Positions 56,244 through 64,000 of a stretch of DNA of 64,000 nucleotides are shown here, piece after piece (the first letter of the stretch is position 1; each line of letters opens with the position of its first letter). The notes under the pieces are model-generated. The model had not been told where the DNA came from and made no database searches. It saw only the letters and a list, made by a program, of their open reading frames with translations. The stretch comes from Vibrio agarilyticus (GTDB lineage: Bacteria; Pseudomonadota; Gammaproteobacteria; Enterobacterales; Vibrionaceae), in assembly GCF_012641465.1 (NCBI RefSeq), contig NZ_JABAIK010000001.1, positions 62,001 through 126,000 of the forward strand. The letters run 5' to 3'. A program made the translations under genes and the position numbers.

Positions 56244-57966
56244 TTTACTCCCTTATCTGAGCCTGTATCGCAAGCACTGGTTTGGTTTAACCCTAGGTAT
56301 GCTGCTTGGATTTATAACACTTGCGGCATCGATTGGATTACTCACACTATCCGGTTGGTTTATTTCTGCTGCCGCAGTCGCAGGACTTTCTATTGCTCGA
56401 GAAACCTTTAATTACATGCTACCTGGCGGCGGCGTTCGTGGGCTGGCCATGACGCGCACCGCAGGTCGTTGGGGCGAGCGCGTTGTCAGTCACAATGCAA
56501 CCTTCAAACTGCTGGCAGACTTGCGCATCTTCTTTTTTGAACGTCTTGCCCCTTTGATTCCAGGCAAAATCGGTAATCTTCGTGATGGCGATGTGCTCAA
56601 TCGCTTGGTCGCAGATGTTGAGGCGATGGACCATCTCTATTTACGCCTCATTAGCCCAGTCACCATTGGCCTGCTTGGCATCGCCGGATTAACCGCGCTA
56701 CTAGCTTGGTTTGATACCTCGCTGGCACTGCTTCTTGGCGCAATTTTGTTAGTGATGACACTTGTCTGGCCCGTATTATTTTATCATTTAGGCAAACGCA
56801 ACGGCCGAGAGTTAACAGAGCATCGCGCGCAATTTCGTATTGCTATGCTTGATTGGCTTCAGGGCTTTAGCGAGTTAACGCTCTTTGGCGCAGAGCGCCA
56901 TTATCGTGACGCGTTTTTAGCCAAACAAGCCTCACTGCTTCGCAATCAATGGGCTCATGCCCACATTACCGGCCTTGCAAGCGCGCTGCTTATTCTGGTG
57001 AATGGGCTGACGCTAGTCGTGATTTTATGGTTCGCGGCTGACGGCGTTAACGGGCAAGCGCCCGATCCGATTGTGGCGCTCTTTGCCTTTGCTGCCATGG
57101 CAAGCTTTGAGCTGCTCATGCCACTGGCAGGCGCATTTCAATATCTCGGACAAACATTAACCTCGGCAAAGCGGCTCAACGATATTTTGCTCACCACACC
57201 CGAGGTGCAATTTCCAGCCATGTCAGCACAGTCGCCGACAAGCCATCACGACGCTTTGGTGTTTGATAATGTCCAGTTCCACTATGCCGAGGGCAAACCC
57301 GCAGCGCTTCATGGGCTAAACTTAGCTATCGCCAAGGGTCAAAAAGTGGCCATTCTAGGCCAGACTGGTTCTGGCAAGTCGACGTTATTACAACTGGTTA
57401 GCCGCTACTGGGATCCGCAGCAAGGCCTGATAACCCTAAATGGGGTTCCGTTGCCTCAGTGGAGTGAGACGGAATTGCGTCAATCAATGACCGTTGTCAG
57501 CCAACGTGTCGATATTTTAAATGGCACACTAAGGGACAATTTACTGTTGGCGGCGCCTGAAGCGAACGACGACGCACTTGTGGCGCGTTTACAGGATGTA
57601 GAATTGGACACGCTACTCGAAGGAAAGGGCTTAGATGCTTGGCTGGGTGATGGTGGCCGTCAGCTTTCTGGTGGTGAGCGCCGCCGCATCGGTATTGCTC
57701 GCGCGCTGTTGCGCGATGCGCCAATTTTATTATTGGATGAACCGACCGAAGGCCTAGATAAGCAGACCGAAGCGCACATTATGGCGCTGCTTGCGCGTCA
57801 TTATCAGACCAAAACCGTACTGTTCGTCACGCACCGACTGATTGCACTCGAACAAATGGACAGTATCTGTTTAATGGAGCAAGGGGCCATTGTTGAACAA
57901 GGCTCTCATGCCGAACTGCTGGCTGAAAAAGGCCGTTACTATCAGTTATGGCAATCGATAGCATAA
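56236..57966 (+). CDS. cydC: Heterodimeric ABC exporter CydC
   Basis: Partner of CydD, 576 residues. Six hydrophobic spans (first pair around MLLGFITLAASIGLLTLSG), RGLAMTRTAGRWGERVVSHN typical of CydC, then the ATPase with Walker A GQTGSGKST, signature LSGGERRRIGIARAL and Walker B ILLLDEPTEGLD. The pair is required for functional cytochrome bd and for c-type cytochromes in the periplasm, which links it with the nap cytochromes of this window. Confidence 0.97.
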   Translation: MRDLLPYLSLYRKHWFGLTLGMLLGFITLAASIGLLTLSGWFISAAAVAGLSIARETFNYMLPGGGVRGLAMTRTAGRWGERVVSHNATFKLLADLRIFFFERLAPLIPGKIGNLRDGDVLNRLVADVEAMDHLYLRLISPVTIGLLGIAGLTALLAWFDTSLALLLGAILLVMTLVWPVLFYHLGKRNGRELTEHRAQFRIAMLDWLQGFSELTLFGAERHYRDAFLAKQASLLRNQWAHAHITGLASALLILVNGLTLVVILWFAADGVNGQAPDPIVALFAFAAMASFELLMPLAGAFQYLGQTLTSAKRLNDILLTTPEVQFPAMSAQSPTSHHDALVFDNVQFHYAEGKPAALHGLNLAIAKGQKVAILGQTGSGKSTLLQLVSRYWDPQQGLITLNGVPLPQWSETELRQSMTVVSQRVDILNGTLRDNLLLAAPEANDDALVARLQDVELDTLLEGKGLDAWLGDGGRQLSGGERRRIGIARALLRDAPILLLDEPTEGLDKQTEAHIMALLARHYQTKTVLFVTHRLIALEQMDSICLMEQGAIVEQGSHAELLAEKGRYYQLWQSIA

Positions 57967-57973
57967 AGTGAAC

Positions 57974-58108
57974 ATTGCCAAGCGACTTGAACACGCAGCT
58001 AGGCGAATGGCAACCAAAGTCTTTGAGCACATCGTGGAATAGGTAAACGGTGTGATGAGGTTTGTAAGTGGCAGCCAACAACGCTGCTACTTCTCATCGC
58101 AAGAGGAT
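57974..58108. repeat. Intergenic repeat, family 1 copy J (degenerate)
   Basis: Ends have decayed (CCAAGCGACTTGAACACG; CTACTTCTCATCGCAAGAGG), but the core TTTGAGCACATCGTGGAATA, GGTGTGATGAGGTTTGTAAG and CAGCCAACAACGCTGCTACT is clear. It ends at the ygbA ribosome site. Confidence 0.7.
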
Positions 58109-58114
58109 AGATGC

Positions 58115-58522
58115 ATGACCAAAATTCAATATGGCGACGCTAGCTTACTTACTGGTGAGCTTCTAAAAGAGTTTGAGACCGTCGCCGCAATGGTTTGGAT
58201 CTATTGCCGCAAGCATCATCAGAGTGAAGGGTTATGCTCTGAGTGTGCCGATTTGATCTCGTACGCAGAGACCAAGCTAGACCGCTGCCCATTTGGTCAA
58301 AACAAACCAACCTGTAACCGCTGCCCTGTTCACTGCTATAAACCACAACAAAAGTTGCAAATGAAAAGTGTGATGCGTTTTAGCGGTCCACGTATGCTGT
58401 TATGGCACCCTAAGTTGGCATTGCGCCATCTGCTGCATGAAAAGAAAACCGTTCCTAACTTGCCTCTTAACCCAGAATCGAATCGTCATTTGCGTCTGCA
58501 GAAAGCGAAAAACAGCAAGTAA
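58115..58522 (+). CDS. ygbA: Nitrous-oxide-stimulated-promoter family protein YgbA
   Basis: A 135-residue soluble protein of the YgbA_NO family, a group named from nitrous oxide/nitric oxide responsive genes. Four or five Cys residues lie in SEGLCSECADLISYAETKLD, RCPFGQNKPTCNRCPVHCY, a strict pattern that suggests a metal site. E. coli ygbA belongs to the NsrR regulon. ATG 58115 was chosen because AGAGGA stands nine bases upstream. I see no clear NsrR box. It follows cydDC. Confidence 0.87.
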   Translation: MTKIQYGDASLLTGELLKEFETVAAMVWIYCRKHHQSEGLCSECADLISYAETKLDRCPFGQNKPTCNRCPVHCYKPQQKLQMKSVMRFSGPRMLLWHPKLALRHLLHEKKTVPNLPLNPESNRHLRLQKAKNSK

Positions 58523-58651
58523 GCTTAGCTAAGCTCACTTCCACTGAATACAGCAGCTGTGTTGAGGTCACTCATTCACCCCAATTGCACTATTAGCTAT
58601 GCTCTTGGGGCAAACTCGATCACAGCCTTTGCATTTTCAAAGGGTTGGGTA

Positions 58652-58933
58652 TATACCCAAGTCACTTCAAGATGCTGGACTCAGAGCCGGCTCACTGAGC
58701 TGAGAGCAAGGCAAACAACACAGCGAAATAGCGAGTCTATTTTCAAGTTGTTTAACGCACTTTCGTTACAACAAAAAGCGGTTCAGTGATTGGCTCCCAA
58801 GGGGCGAGCTGTCTTGGCTCATCAGCTTTGATGACGATTTTCGATTGAGACCCACTCAATTTTCAAATCCTCGCCTCACTGATTAACCAAGTCATTCTCG
58901 CTGAACCATGTATCTTGAGGTTACTTGGGTATA
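58652..58933. repeat. Intergenic repeat, family 2, complete copy K
   Basis: About 280 bp bounded by inverted ends, TATACCCAAGTCACTTCAAG and CTTGAGGTTACTTGGGTATA. The inside has no convincing gene; it includes an AATAGCGAGTCTATTTTCAA segment and the CAAATCCTCGCCTCACTGAT segment, of which a solo copy lies at 22863. The gap from ygbA to serC (58523-58934, 412 bp) is filled mostly by it. The size and inverted ends resemble a miniature inverted-repeat element. Confidence 0.7.
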
Positions 58934-58934
58934 A

Positions 58935-60029
58935 CTATGCGTTTTCGCGTTCAAACTGACGCATAAAATCAACCAGCGCTTGAACACCTTCAAGTGGCAT
59001 TGCATTGTAGATTGAGGCTCGCATTCCCCCAACAACACGATGGCCTTTAAGTGCTTTTAGACCAGCTGCATCTGCCTGCTCTAAAAACAGCGCGTCCAGC
59101 TCAGGCTTGGCCAATTGGAACGGCACATTCATGAGCGAGCGATTTTGCGGATGCACTTGATTGCGATAAAAATCAGAGTCATCGATGAAATCATAAAGAA
59201 GCGCTGCTTTTTCACGGTTGCGCTGCTCAATGGCTTTCACACCACCTTGTGCTTTCAGCCATTTAAAAACTAAACCTGAAAGATACCAAGCAAACGTTGG
59301 AGGGGTGTTAAACATCGAGTCCTGTTTTGCCAATACGGTGTAATCAAGAATACTCGGTACCGTTTGATGGGCGTAACCTAAAAGATCCTCGCGCACAATC
59401 ACAATCACAATGCCAGCCGGGCCAATATTTTTCTGCGCGCCAGCGTAAATCATACCGTATTTAGAAACGTCAATTTCACGCGACAAAATCGTTGATGACA
59501 TGTCGGCAATGATGGGTTTATCCGTTTCGGGAAGATCGTTGATCTCTAAACCGTCAATCGTTTCGTTAGGGCAAAAATGAACAAAAGCCGATTCAGGCGC
59601 AATCGCCCATTCACTTGCAGGCAAAATTGCCACCTTGCCATCAATCTCGGTTTTCACCTGTTGAACGCTTGGCTCACAATATTTACGCGCTTCATCGACG
59701 GCACTCGCCGCCCAAAAACCGCCATCAATATACGTTGCGGTCGTGGCTTCACCCAACAAATTTTGCGGAATCGCCGCAAACTGAGCACGCGCGCCGCCAT
59801 GGCAAAATAGCACCTTGTAATTATTCGGAATGGCCAGTAGATCTCGCAAATCTTGCTCGGCTTGTTCGGCAACTGCAATAAACTCTTTACTGCGATGGCT
59901 AATTTCCATCACCGACGTGCCCAAGTTATGCCAATTAAGCAATTCTTGCTGGGCTTGTTGCATCACGGCCTTCGGCAACGCGGCCGGACCTGCACTAAAA
60001 TTAAAAACGGTATCCGTGATGGGTTCCAT
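58935..60029 (-). CDS. serC: Phosphoserine aminotransferase
   Basis: SerC, 364 residues, converts 3-phosphohydroxypyruvate to phosphoserine and also serves pyridoxine synthesis. N-terminal [20 protein letters not shown], the [18 protein letters not shown] box, [14 protein letters not shown], and [17 protein letters not shown] with the PLP Lys are diagnostic. Ribosome site GCAGGAGC upstream. It follows the DUF945 gene, whose stop lies 37 bp before the serC start, so the two may be cotranscribed. Confidence 0.97.
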   Translation of the reverse strand: MEPITDTVFNFSAGPAALPKAVMQQAQQELLNWHNLGTSVMEISHRSKEFIAVAEQAEQDLRDLLAIPNNYKVLFCHGGARAQFAAIPQNLLGEATTATYIDGGFWAASAVDEARKYCEPSVQQVKTEIDGKVAILPASEWAIAPESAFVHFCPNETIDGLEINDLPETDKPIIADMSSTILSREIDVSKYGMIYAGAQKNIGPAGIVIVIVREDLLGYAHQTVPSILDYTVLAKQDSMFNTPPTFAWYLSGLVFKWLKAQGGVKAIEQRNREKAALLYDFIDDSDFYRNQVHPQNRSLMNVPFQLAKPELDALFLEQADAAGLKALKGHRVVGGMRASIYNAMPLEGVQALVDFMRQFERENA

Positions 60030-60066
60030 GATGTTGTTTGCTCCTGCTAGATACTAAAAATAAGGG

Positions 60067-61320
60067 TTACATGAAAATTGGCATTAATAAATTAAACAAT
60101 GGCACCTGTTCGCCATTAGCAAATTGAATATTACCATTGAGCAGTTGGGTGTTCATTTGATAACCGCCCTGCACTTCTTCGGCCATTTCTGAAATGATCA
60201 GCTCATCAACACCTTGTTGTAAGTTAGGGTACTTTTCAACTAAAGTTTGCGAGACATAACTTTTCATTTCACCATTGGTTTTCGCTAATAACTGCATTGG
60301 ATTTTGTTTCAGTCCCGTGGTGCCCTCTGGAACTTGCCAATGGACGCTCGCGTTCATGGTACCGTCGTCAATGCGCATTGAGAATTCGTCAATTGCGACA
60401 GCGAATCCTTTGTTAAATAAGGTATCAAGATGGCCAAGCACCACTGCTGGCTCCAGAGCATCGGCTTCATTTTGGTGCTGAAGTGCATCGACAATTCCAT
60501 TAAATGCGGTGACGTCCAATTGACTCATAGAAAACCCAAACGTCAAATCATTGACAGTGGGTTCATCCGGTAACTGCAATGCGCCCAGTACCGCGCGCGT
60601 GTCACTGGTAATACGCGACCCATTCTCGTTCAACTGAGTATCACTGGTGATAACAATATCGTCACTGGTAATCGTCACCGCTTGTGGTTCTTCAAACGCC
60701 ACACGCTTTAGTTTTAGTGATTGCGTTCCGAGCCAGTACCCGCCGTTATTGCGGCCTTCGCCAGTGCCTTGGACTTGGGTGAGCGTGAGATGCGCGCCCT
60801 CAGGATTGGTCACTCGCACACTCGGCACCGTAAGAGCAAACTGCATCAGACCATCAATCGCCACATTTCCGGTAAATGACGATGCATCAACAGACACTGT
60901 TAAGCCTGGTTTTAGCTCACTTTGACGAATCGCCGCTAGTTGAAAATCGAACTCCGTATCACCATTAAGTTGCGTGGTGGTATTTAATGTCAGCGGCCAA
61001 GTGACGTTTGCTAGCGTAGACTTTGCTGAAATCGACGCCAAACCATGCGATAACGTCGAGTGCACGAGGTAACTATCGGGCAAGCCTTCCGCTTTCAGTT
61101 GAGCCTGCAACGCGGCATCGCGAACCGTCAATCGTGTCATGACAGTTGAACTCAAATAGCCGCGGTCATAGCTTTCGACTGTGACATCAACCAGAGCCAA
61201 TTCGCGATTGTTCAGTTCTTTTTCAACGACACTTTGGCCAATTTGGCCTACGGCCAAAGGCCAGCACAAGATAAGCGCAAGCGCGCCACCCGCTCCTGCC
61301 CACTTTTTCAGGTTCGTCAT
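60067..61320 (-). CDS. DUF945 (YdgA-type) inner-membrane-anchored protein
   Basis: A 417-residue protein with one N-terminal hydrophobic helix (WAGAGGALALILCWPLAVG) and a long periplasmic beta-rich domain characteristic of the DUF945/YdgA family (ELALVDVTVESYDRGYLSSTVMTRL-type start, many short strands, and a C-terminal YQMNTQLLNGNIQFANG). Function unknown. ATG 61320 is favoured for the TGAGAA before it; ATG 61338 would add six residues. It is upstream of serC on the same strand. Confidence 0.8.
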   Translation of the reverse strand: MTNLKKWAGAGGALALILCWPLAVGQIGQSVVEKELNNRELALVDVTVESYDRGYLSSTVMTRLTVRDAALQAQLKAEGLPDSYLVHSTLSHGLASISAKSTLANVTWPLTLNTTTQLNGDTEFDFQLAAIRQSELKPGLTVSVDASSFTGNVAIDGLMQFALTVPSVRVTNPEGAHLTLTQVQGTGEGRNNGGYWLGTQSLKLKRVAFEEPQAVTITSDDIVITSDTQLNENGSRITSDTRAVLGALQLPDEPTVNDLTFGFSMSQLDVTAFNGIVDALQHQNEADALEPAVVLGHLDTLFNKGFAVAIDEFSMRIDDGTMNASVHWQVPEGTTGLKQNPMQLLAKTNGEMKSYVSQTLVEKYPNLQQGVDELIISEMAEEVQGGYQMNTQLLNGNIQFANGEQVPLFNLLMPIFM

Positions 61321-61534
61321 CACATTCTCACTGTTCATTTAATTTGCGTCAGTTTACAACAATACCGTTAGCCTTGGCAGCATTGAATCGGCTTTTTAGC
61401 AGCTTTAAAACGTTGAGTTAAATCAGGTTATTATCATTTGGTGGTGAAAGTTACGCCAAATTCCAGCCCAGCTCCCAAATTAACTCGGGTATTTATTGCT
61501 AAAGTGGAGCAAATTCTTCAACCAATGGACGCCT

Positions 61535-63487
61535 GTGAATCGTTACGCCTTACTGTATCTTGACAGCAACCCACTCAGCCTCGAGCAAGGTCGTCATGAA
61601 CTTTCTGCGTTTACCGAGCACTTTGATATCTTTAGCGCTGATAGCCTTGATGAAGCCGAACAAGCCATTGCTTTCCTTAAACAAAAGGAACAAACCATGG
61701 CGCTTGTCATTGCGGCGCATCACCGAGAATTTGATGGCGCAAACTTCCTCATCAGTTTGGACAAAAACCCTCATACCGAACAAGCGCGTAAAATTTTGAT
61801 CAGCGACTCAGTCGATATTGCTGTGATACTCAATGCGGTCAACGAAGGACGCCTCGATCACTGCTTGACCAAACCACTTCAGCCCAAACAGTTGCATCTC
61901 AGTGCCAAAAAAGAGCTCACTCAATTTGTGTTACGTTACGCCAAAGACGAGTTGGTGCGTTATTGCAATGTGTTAGAGCAAGATAAACTGCTAAAGGCAC
62001 ACGTTGAACAACAAGTACAGCGTTATCACGCAGGTTTTATTCATGATTACCATAGGCTCAGTGACAACGAACTGGCTGAGCGTTGTGTCACAGCACTATC
62101 AGATTTCTTTGATCAAAAAGGGGATGAAACCCGCGCTAGGCGTCAATATTCCGCCAATCACCTGCTGACAGAAGAAGGTACACCAAACCATTTCTTATGG
62201 TTTATTACTCAAGGTCAAGTGGCTCTGTACAAACGCGATGATCAAAATCAACTGCGCGAGGTCGTGCGCCATAATAAAGGCAATATTGTTGGCGGTATGT
62301 CGTTCGTTACGGGAGAACCGTCGTTTTCCACTGCGTTGACGCTTTCACCGACGGAGGTGATTAAACTTGATCGCAGTACATTTGCTAAAGTGATGCAATC
62401 GGACAGCAATTTACTACCCATTTTCACTAACTTATTGTTAAGGCACTTTAATCGCCGCCTTCAACGTAGCATTACCACCAAACTTGACTTACAAAAAACC
62501 CTTGAGTCGCTTGAATCTGCTCATCAGCAATTGGTCGAAAAAGAAAAAATGGCGATGCTTGGGCAACTGGTGGCGGGCGTTGCTCACGAATTAAACAATC
62601 CCGTTGCAGCGACGCTGCGCAGCATTGATCTACTCTCAACCCAAATCGATGCTCTAATGTGTGAGGATGAGCAAAGCGATGCCACACGCCAAGTCGGCAT
62701 TCAGTGCATGCAGCACGCAAGCGAGTCAAAGCCGCTCTCCACGCTAGAACTCCGCAGCAGAGCGCAAAAATTACTTCCGCGCCTTAACAACCCCAATCAA
62801 GCGCGAAAGTTGGTTGCCCTTGGCTTAGACGACCAAACCGACTTTATTGCTCGCTTAAGCAAACAAACACCACACGCCACAGAGCAACTCAAAACTTGGG
62901 ACAGTTATCACCAAGTCGGCAGCGCGCTGCGTACCATCAAGGTTTGTTCGCAGCGGATCGCAGATATGGTCAAAAGTCTCAAGAGCTACGCTCGCTCTGA
63001 GGATGAAGAAGGCATGCGAGAAGCGAATATTCACGAAGGGTTACAAGACACTTTGCTGATTTTTGAAAATCGGCTCAAACGGTTGACCGTGCACATCGAT
63101 TACGCCGATTTGCCTTTAATTCGATGTCAGCCTTTAGCGCTGCAACAAGTTTGGACCAACCTTATCTCAAACGCGCTGGATGCGATGAATAACCAAGGAG
63201 AGTTTCGGCTTTATACTCAGCGGCGTGAACATCTTGGGCAAGATTACGCCACCGTTGTATTTCATGATAGTGGCTGCGGTATTCCTGCGCCCATTCAACA
63301 CGCGATCTTTGATCTCAATTTCACCACCAAGCGCGAAGGTAACTTCGGCCTTGGTATTGGTCTTTCTATCTGCCAACAAATTGTTCATAGTCACCACGGC
63401 TGGATAGACGTTCAATCAGAAGAAGGGCAGTACACCCAGATGACCGTTTGGTTACCCATTTTCGAGCAAGGAGCAAACCATGAATAA
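61535..63487 (+). CDS. Sensor histidine kinase with pseudo-receiver and cyclic-nucleotide-binding-like domains
   Basis: About 650 residues, soluble. The N-terminal ~115 residues have a receiver fold (YALLYLDSNPLSL, KILISDSVD, CLTKPLQPKQ) but lack the phosphoacceptor Asp (VIAAHHREFDG at that position), so it is a pseudo-receiver. A cyclic-nucleotide/CAP-like beta-barrel follows (FLWFITQGQVALYKRDDQ to VIKLDRSTFAKVMQ). The kinase core has the H box VAGVAHELNNPVAATLRS, about 100 extra residues before the second helix (ADMVKSLKSYAR), the N box TNLISNALDAMNN, and FHDSGCGIP and FGLGIGLSIC boxes. Start GTG 61535 or TTG 61496. It overlaps the next gene by 8 bp. Confidence 0.85.
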   Translation: MNRYALLYLDSNPLSLEQGRHELSAFTEHFDIFSADSLDEAEQAIAFLKQKEQTMALVIAAHHREFDGANFLISLDKNPHTEQARKILISDSVDIAVILNAVNEGRLDHCLTKPLQPKQLHLSAKKELTQFVLRYAKDELVRYCNVLEQDKLLKAHVEQQVQRYHAGFIHDYHRLSDNELAERCVTALSDFFDQKGDETRARRQYSANHLLTEEGTPNHFLWFITQGQVALYKRDDQNQLREVVRHNKGNIVGGMSFVTGEPSFSTALTLSPTEVIKLDRSTFAKVMQSDSNLLPIFTNLLLRHFNRRLQRSITTKLDLQKTLESLESAHQQLVEKEKMAMLGQLVAGVAHELNNPVAATLRSIDLLSTQIDALMCEDEQSDATRQVGIQCMQHASESKPLSTLELRSRAQKLLPRLNNPNQARKLVALGLDDQTDFIARLSKQTPHATEQLKTWDSYHQVGSALRTIKVCSQRIADMVKSLKSYARSEDEEGMREANIHEGLQDTLLIFENRLKRLTVHIDYADLPLIRCQPLALQQVWTNLISNALDAMNNQGEFRLYTQRREHLGQDYATVVFHDSGCGIPAPIQHAIFDLNFTTKREGNFGLGIGLSICQQIVHSHHGWIDVQSEEGQYTQMTVWLPIFEQGANHE

Positions 63488-63977
63488 GCTACTGATTTTA
63501 TGTGTAGATGATGAGCGTGAAGTGCTTGATAGCGTATTACAAGACCTATCTATCTTTGAAGACGATTTCATTATTGAAGGCTCAGAATCCGTCACCGAGG
63601 CAAAACATGTCATTGCTGAGTACCATGCGCAGTCAGTCCCTTTAGCGCTGATTTTATGCGATCATATTATGCCAGAGCAGACTGGGATCAGTTTCCTTAT
63701 CGAACTTAGCGACGATCCTCGCGCCGCCACCTGCCGAAAAATCTTACTCACTGGGCAAGCCGGCCTCGAAGATACCGTTGAAGCCATCAATCACGCCAGT
63801 CTCGATTTTTACATTGCCAAACCGTGGCAGGGTGACACGCTGAGAGCGGCAATCAAGCAGCAATTGACCGAATATGTCATCGCTCATGACAACAATTTGC
63901 TTCCATGGGTGCAAATTTTAGACTCAGAAGCCTTACTCAATGCCATGGCGCAAAAACGGACCCAATTTGGCGAATAA
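63480..63977 (+). CDS. Single-domain response regulator, partner of the upstream kinase
   Basis: A 165-residue protein: a complete receiver domain with LLILCVDDEREVLDSVLQDL (acidic pair), the phosphoacceptor Asp in LILCDHIMPEQTG, Thr in ILLTGQAG and Lys in FYIAKPWQGD, plus a ~40-residue C-terminal helix that carries no known output domain. It starts 8 bp inside the kinase stop, so the pair is translationally coupled and surely cognate. The order resembles the kinase/regulator pair next to DUF945 and serC in Vibrio cholerae, from memory. Confidence 0.9.
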   Translation: MNKLLILCVDDEREVLDSVLQDLSIFEDDFIIEGSESVTEAKHVIAEYHAQSVPLALILCDHIMPEQTGISFLIELSDDPRAATCRKILLTGQAGLEDTVEAINHASLDFYIAKPWQGDTLRAAIKQQLTEYVIAHDNNLLPWVQILDSEALLNAMAQKRTQFGE

Positions 63978-64000
63978 TCTCTTCGATACCGAGTCGCCTC

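Overview
The window looks like part of the larger chromosome of a member of the Vibrionaceae (Vibrio, Salinivibrio, Grimontia or a close relative). Four things point that way: families largely confined to this group (DUF3360, DUF3187, DUF3581, DUF3334), the vibrio-type nap cluster that ends in a ~50-residue membrane micro-protein, the order trxB-cydD-cydC, and many copies of intergenic repeats with TATACCCAA ends. I cannot fix the genus from the sequence alone. No rRNA, tRNA, CRISPR array, prophage or transposase was seen. Nearly all of it is core housekeeping and respiratory gene content.

Layout. 1-3773: end of dinG (cut by the window edge), a TSUP permease, priC-rsmS, xthA. 3830-6439 (minus): an orphan amino-acid-type binding protein and a large lipoprotein. 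6716-13171: anaerobic pyruvate metabolism, with a DUF3360 transporter behind an FNR-like site, pflB with a terminator-like leader, an LpxR-type lipid A deacylase and pflA. 13362-14670: CbiM-like membrane protein, yfbU. 15072-20061: the yeaG-yeaH-ycgB stress kinase group. 20330-27807: the narP-narQ nitrate two-component system, facing away from napF-D-A-B-C plus the micro-protein; the nap promoter carries an FNR-like box and a clear NarP-type 7-2-7 site. 28118-31467 (minus): thrS-infC-rpmI-rplT, with an apparent tRNA-mimic thrS operator. 31720-35258: DUF3187, Spo0M, DUF3581 and DUF486 proteins. 35407-38457 (minus): ydiJ. 38692-43388: CheX-like DUF3334, DUF2786, OmpA lipoprotein, a membrane J-domain protein with Sel1-like repeats, a small CxxC protein and LexA-boxed sulA. 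43418-47680: PurR-boxed purC, an unknown gene, maeA. 47892-53022: SanA-like protein, DASS anion transporter, DUF2797, then a minus-strand pair of a 2OG-Fe dioxygenase and a PLP enzyme. 53224-58522: trxB, cydDC, ygbA. 58935-63977: serC, DUF945, and a kinase with a pseudo-receiver and a cyclic-nucleotide-binding-like domain paired with a response regulator.

How it fits together. Much of the window serves growth without oxygen: pyruvate formate-lyase and its activase, periplasmic nitrate respiration with its own NarQ/NarP, assembly of cytochrome bd (CydDC), and a nitric-oxide-stress-type gene (ygbA). The rest is replication and repair (dinG, priC, xthA, sulA), translation (thrS operon), central metabolism (maeA, purC, serC, ydiJ) and stress regulation (yeaG/yeaH/ycgB).

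The most rewarding leads are: (1) two 7-nt hairpin loops in the thrS leader that carry threonine anticodons; (2) a DUF3360 transporter in the place where focA usually sits beside pflB, behind an FNR-like box; (3) a PF10014-type dioxygenase next to a PLP enzyme; (4) a terminator-like hairpin in the pflB leader and stem-loops in the purC leader; (5) a J-protein that probably links periplasmic Sel1-like repeats to a cytoplasmic J domain; (6) the intergenic repeat families, several of which lie just upstream of start codons.
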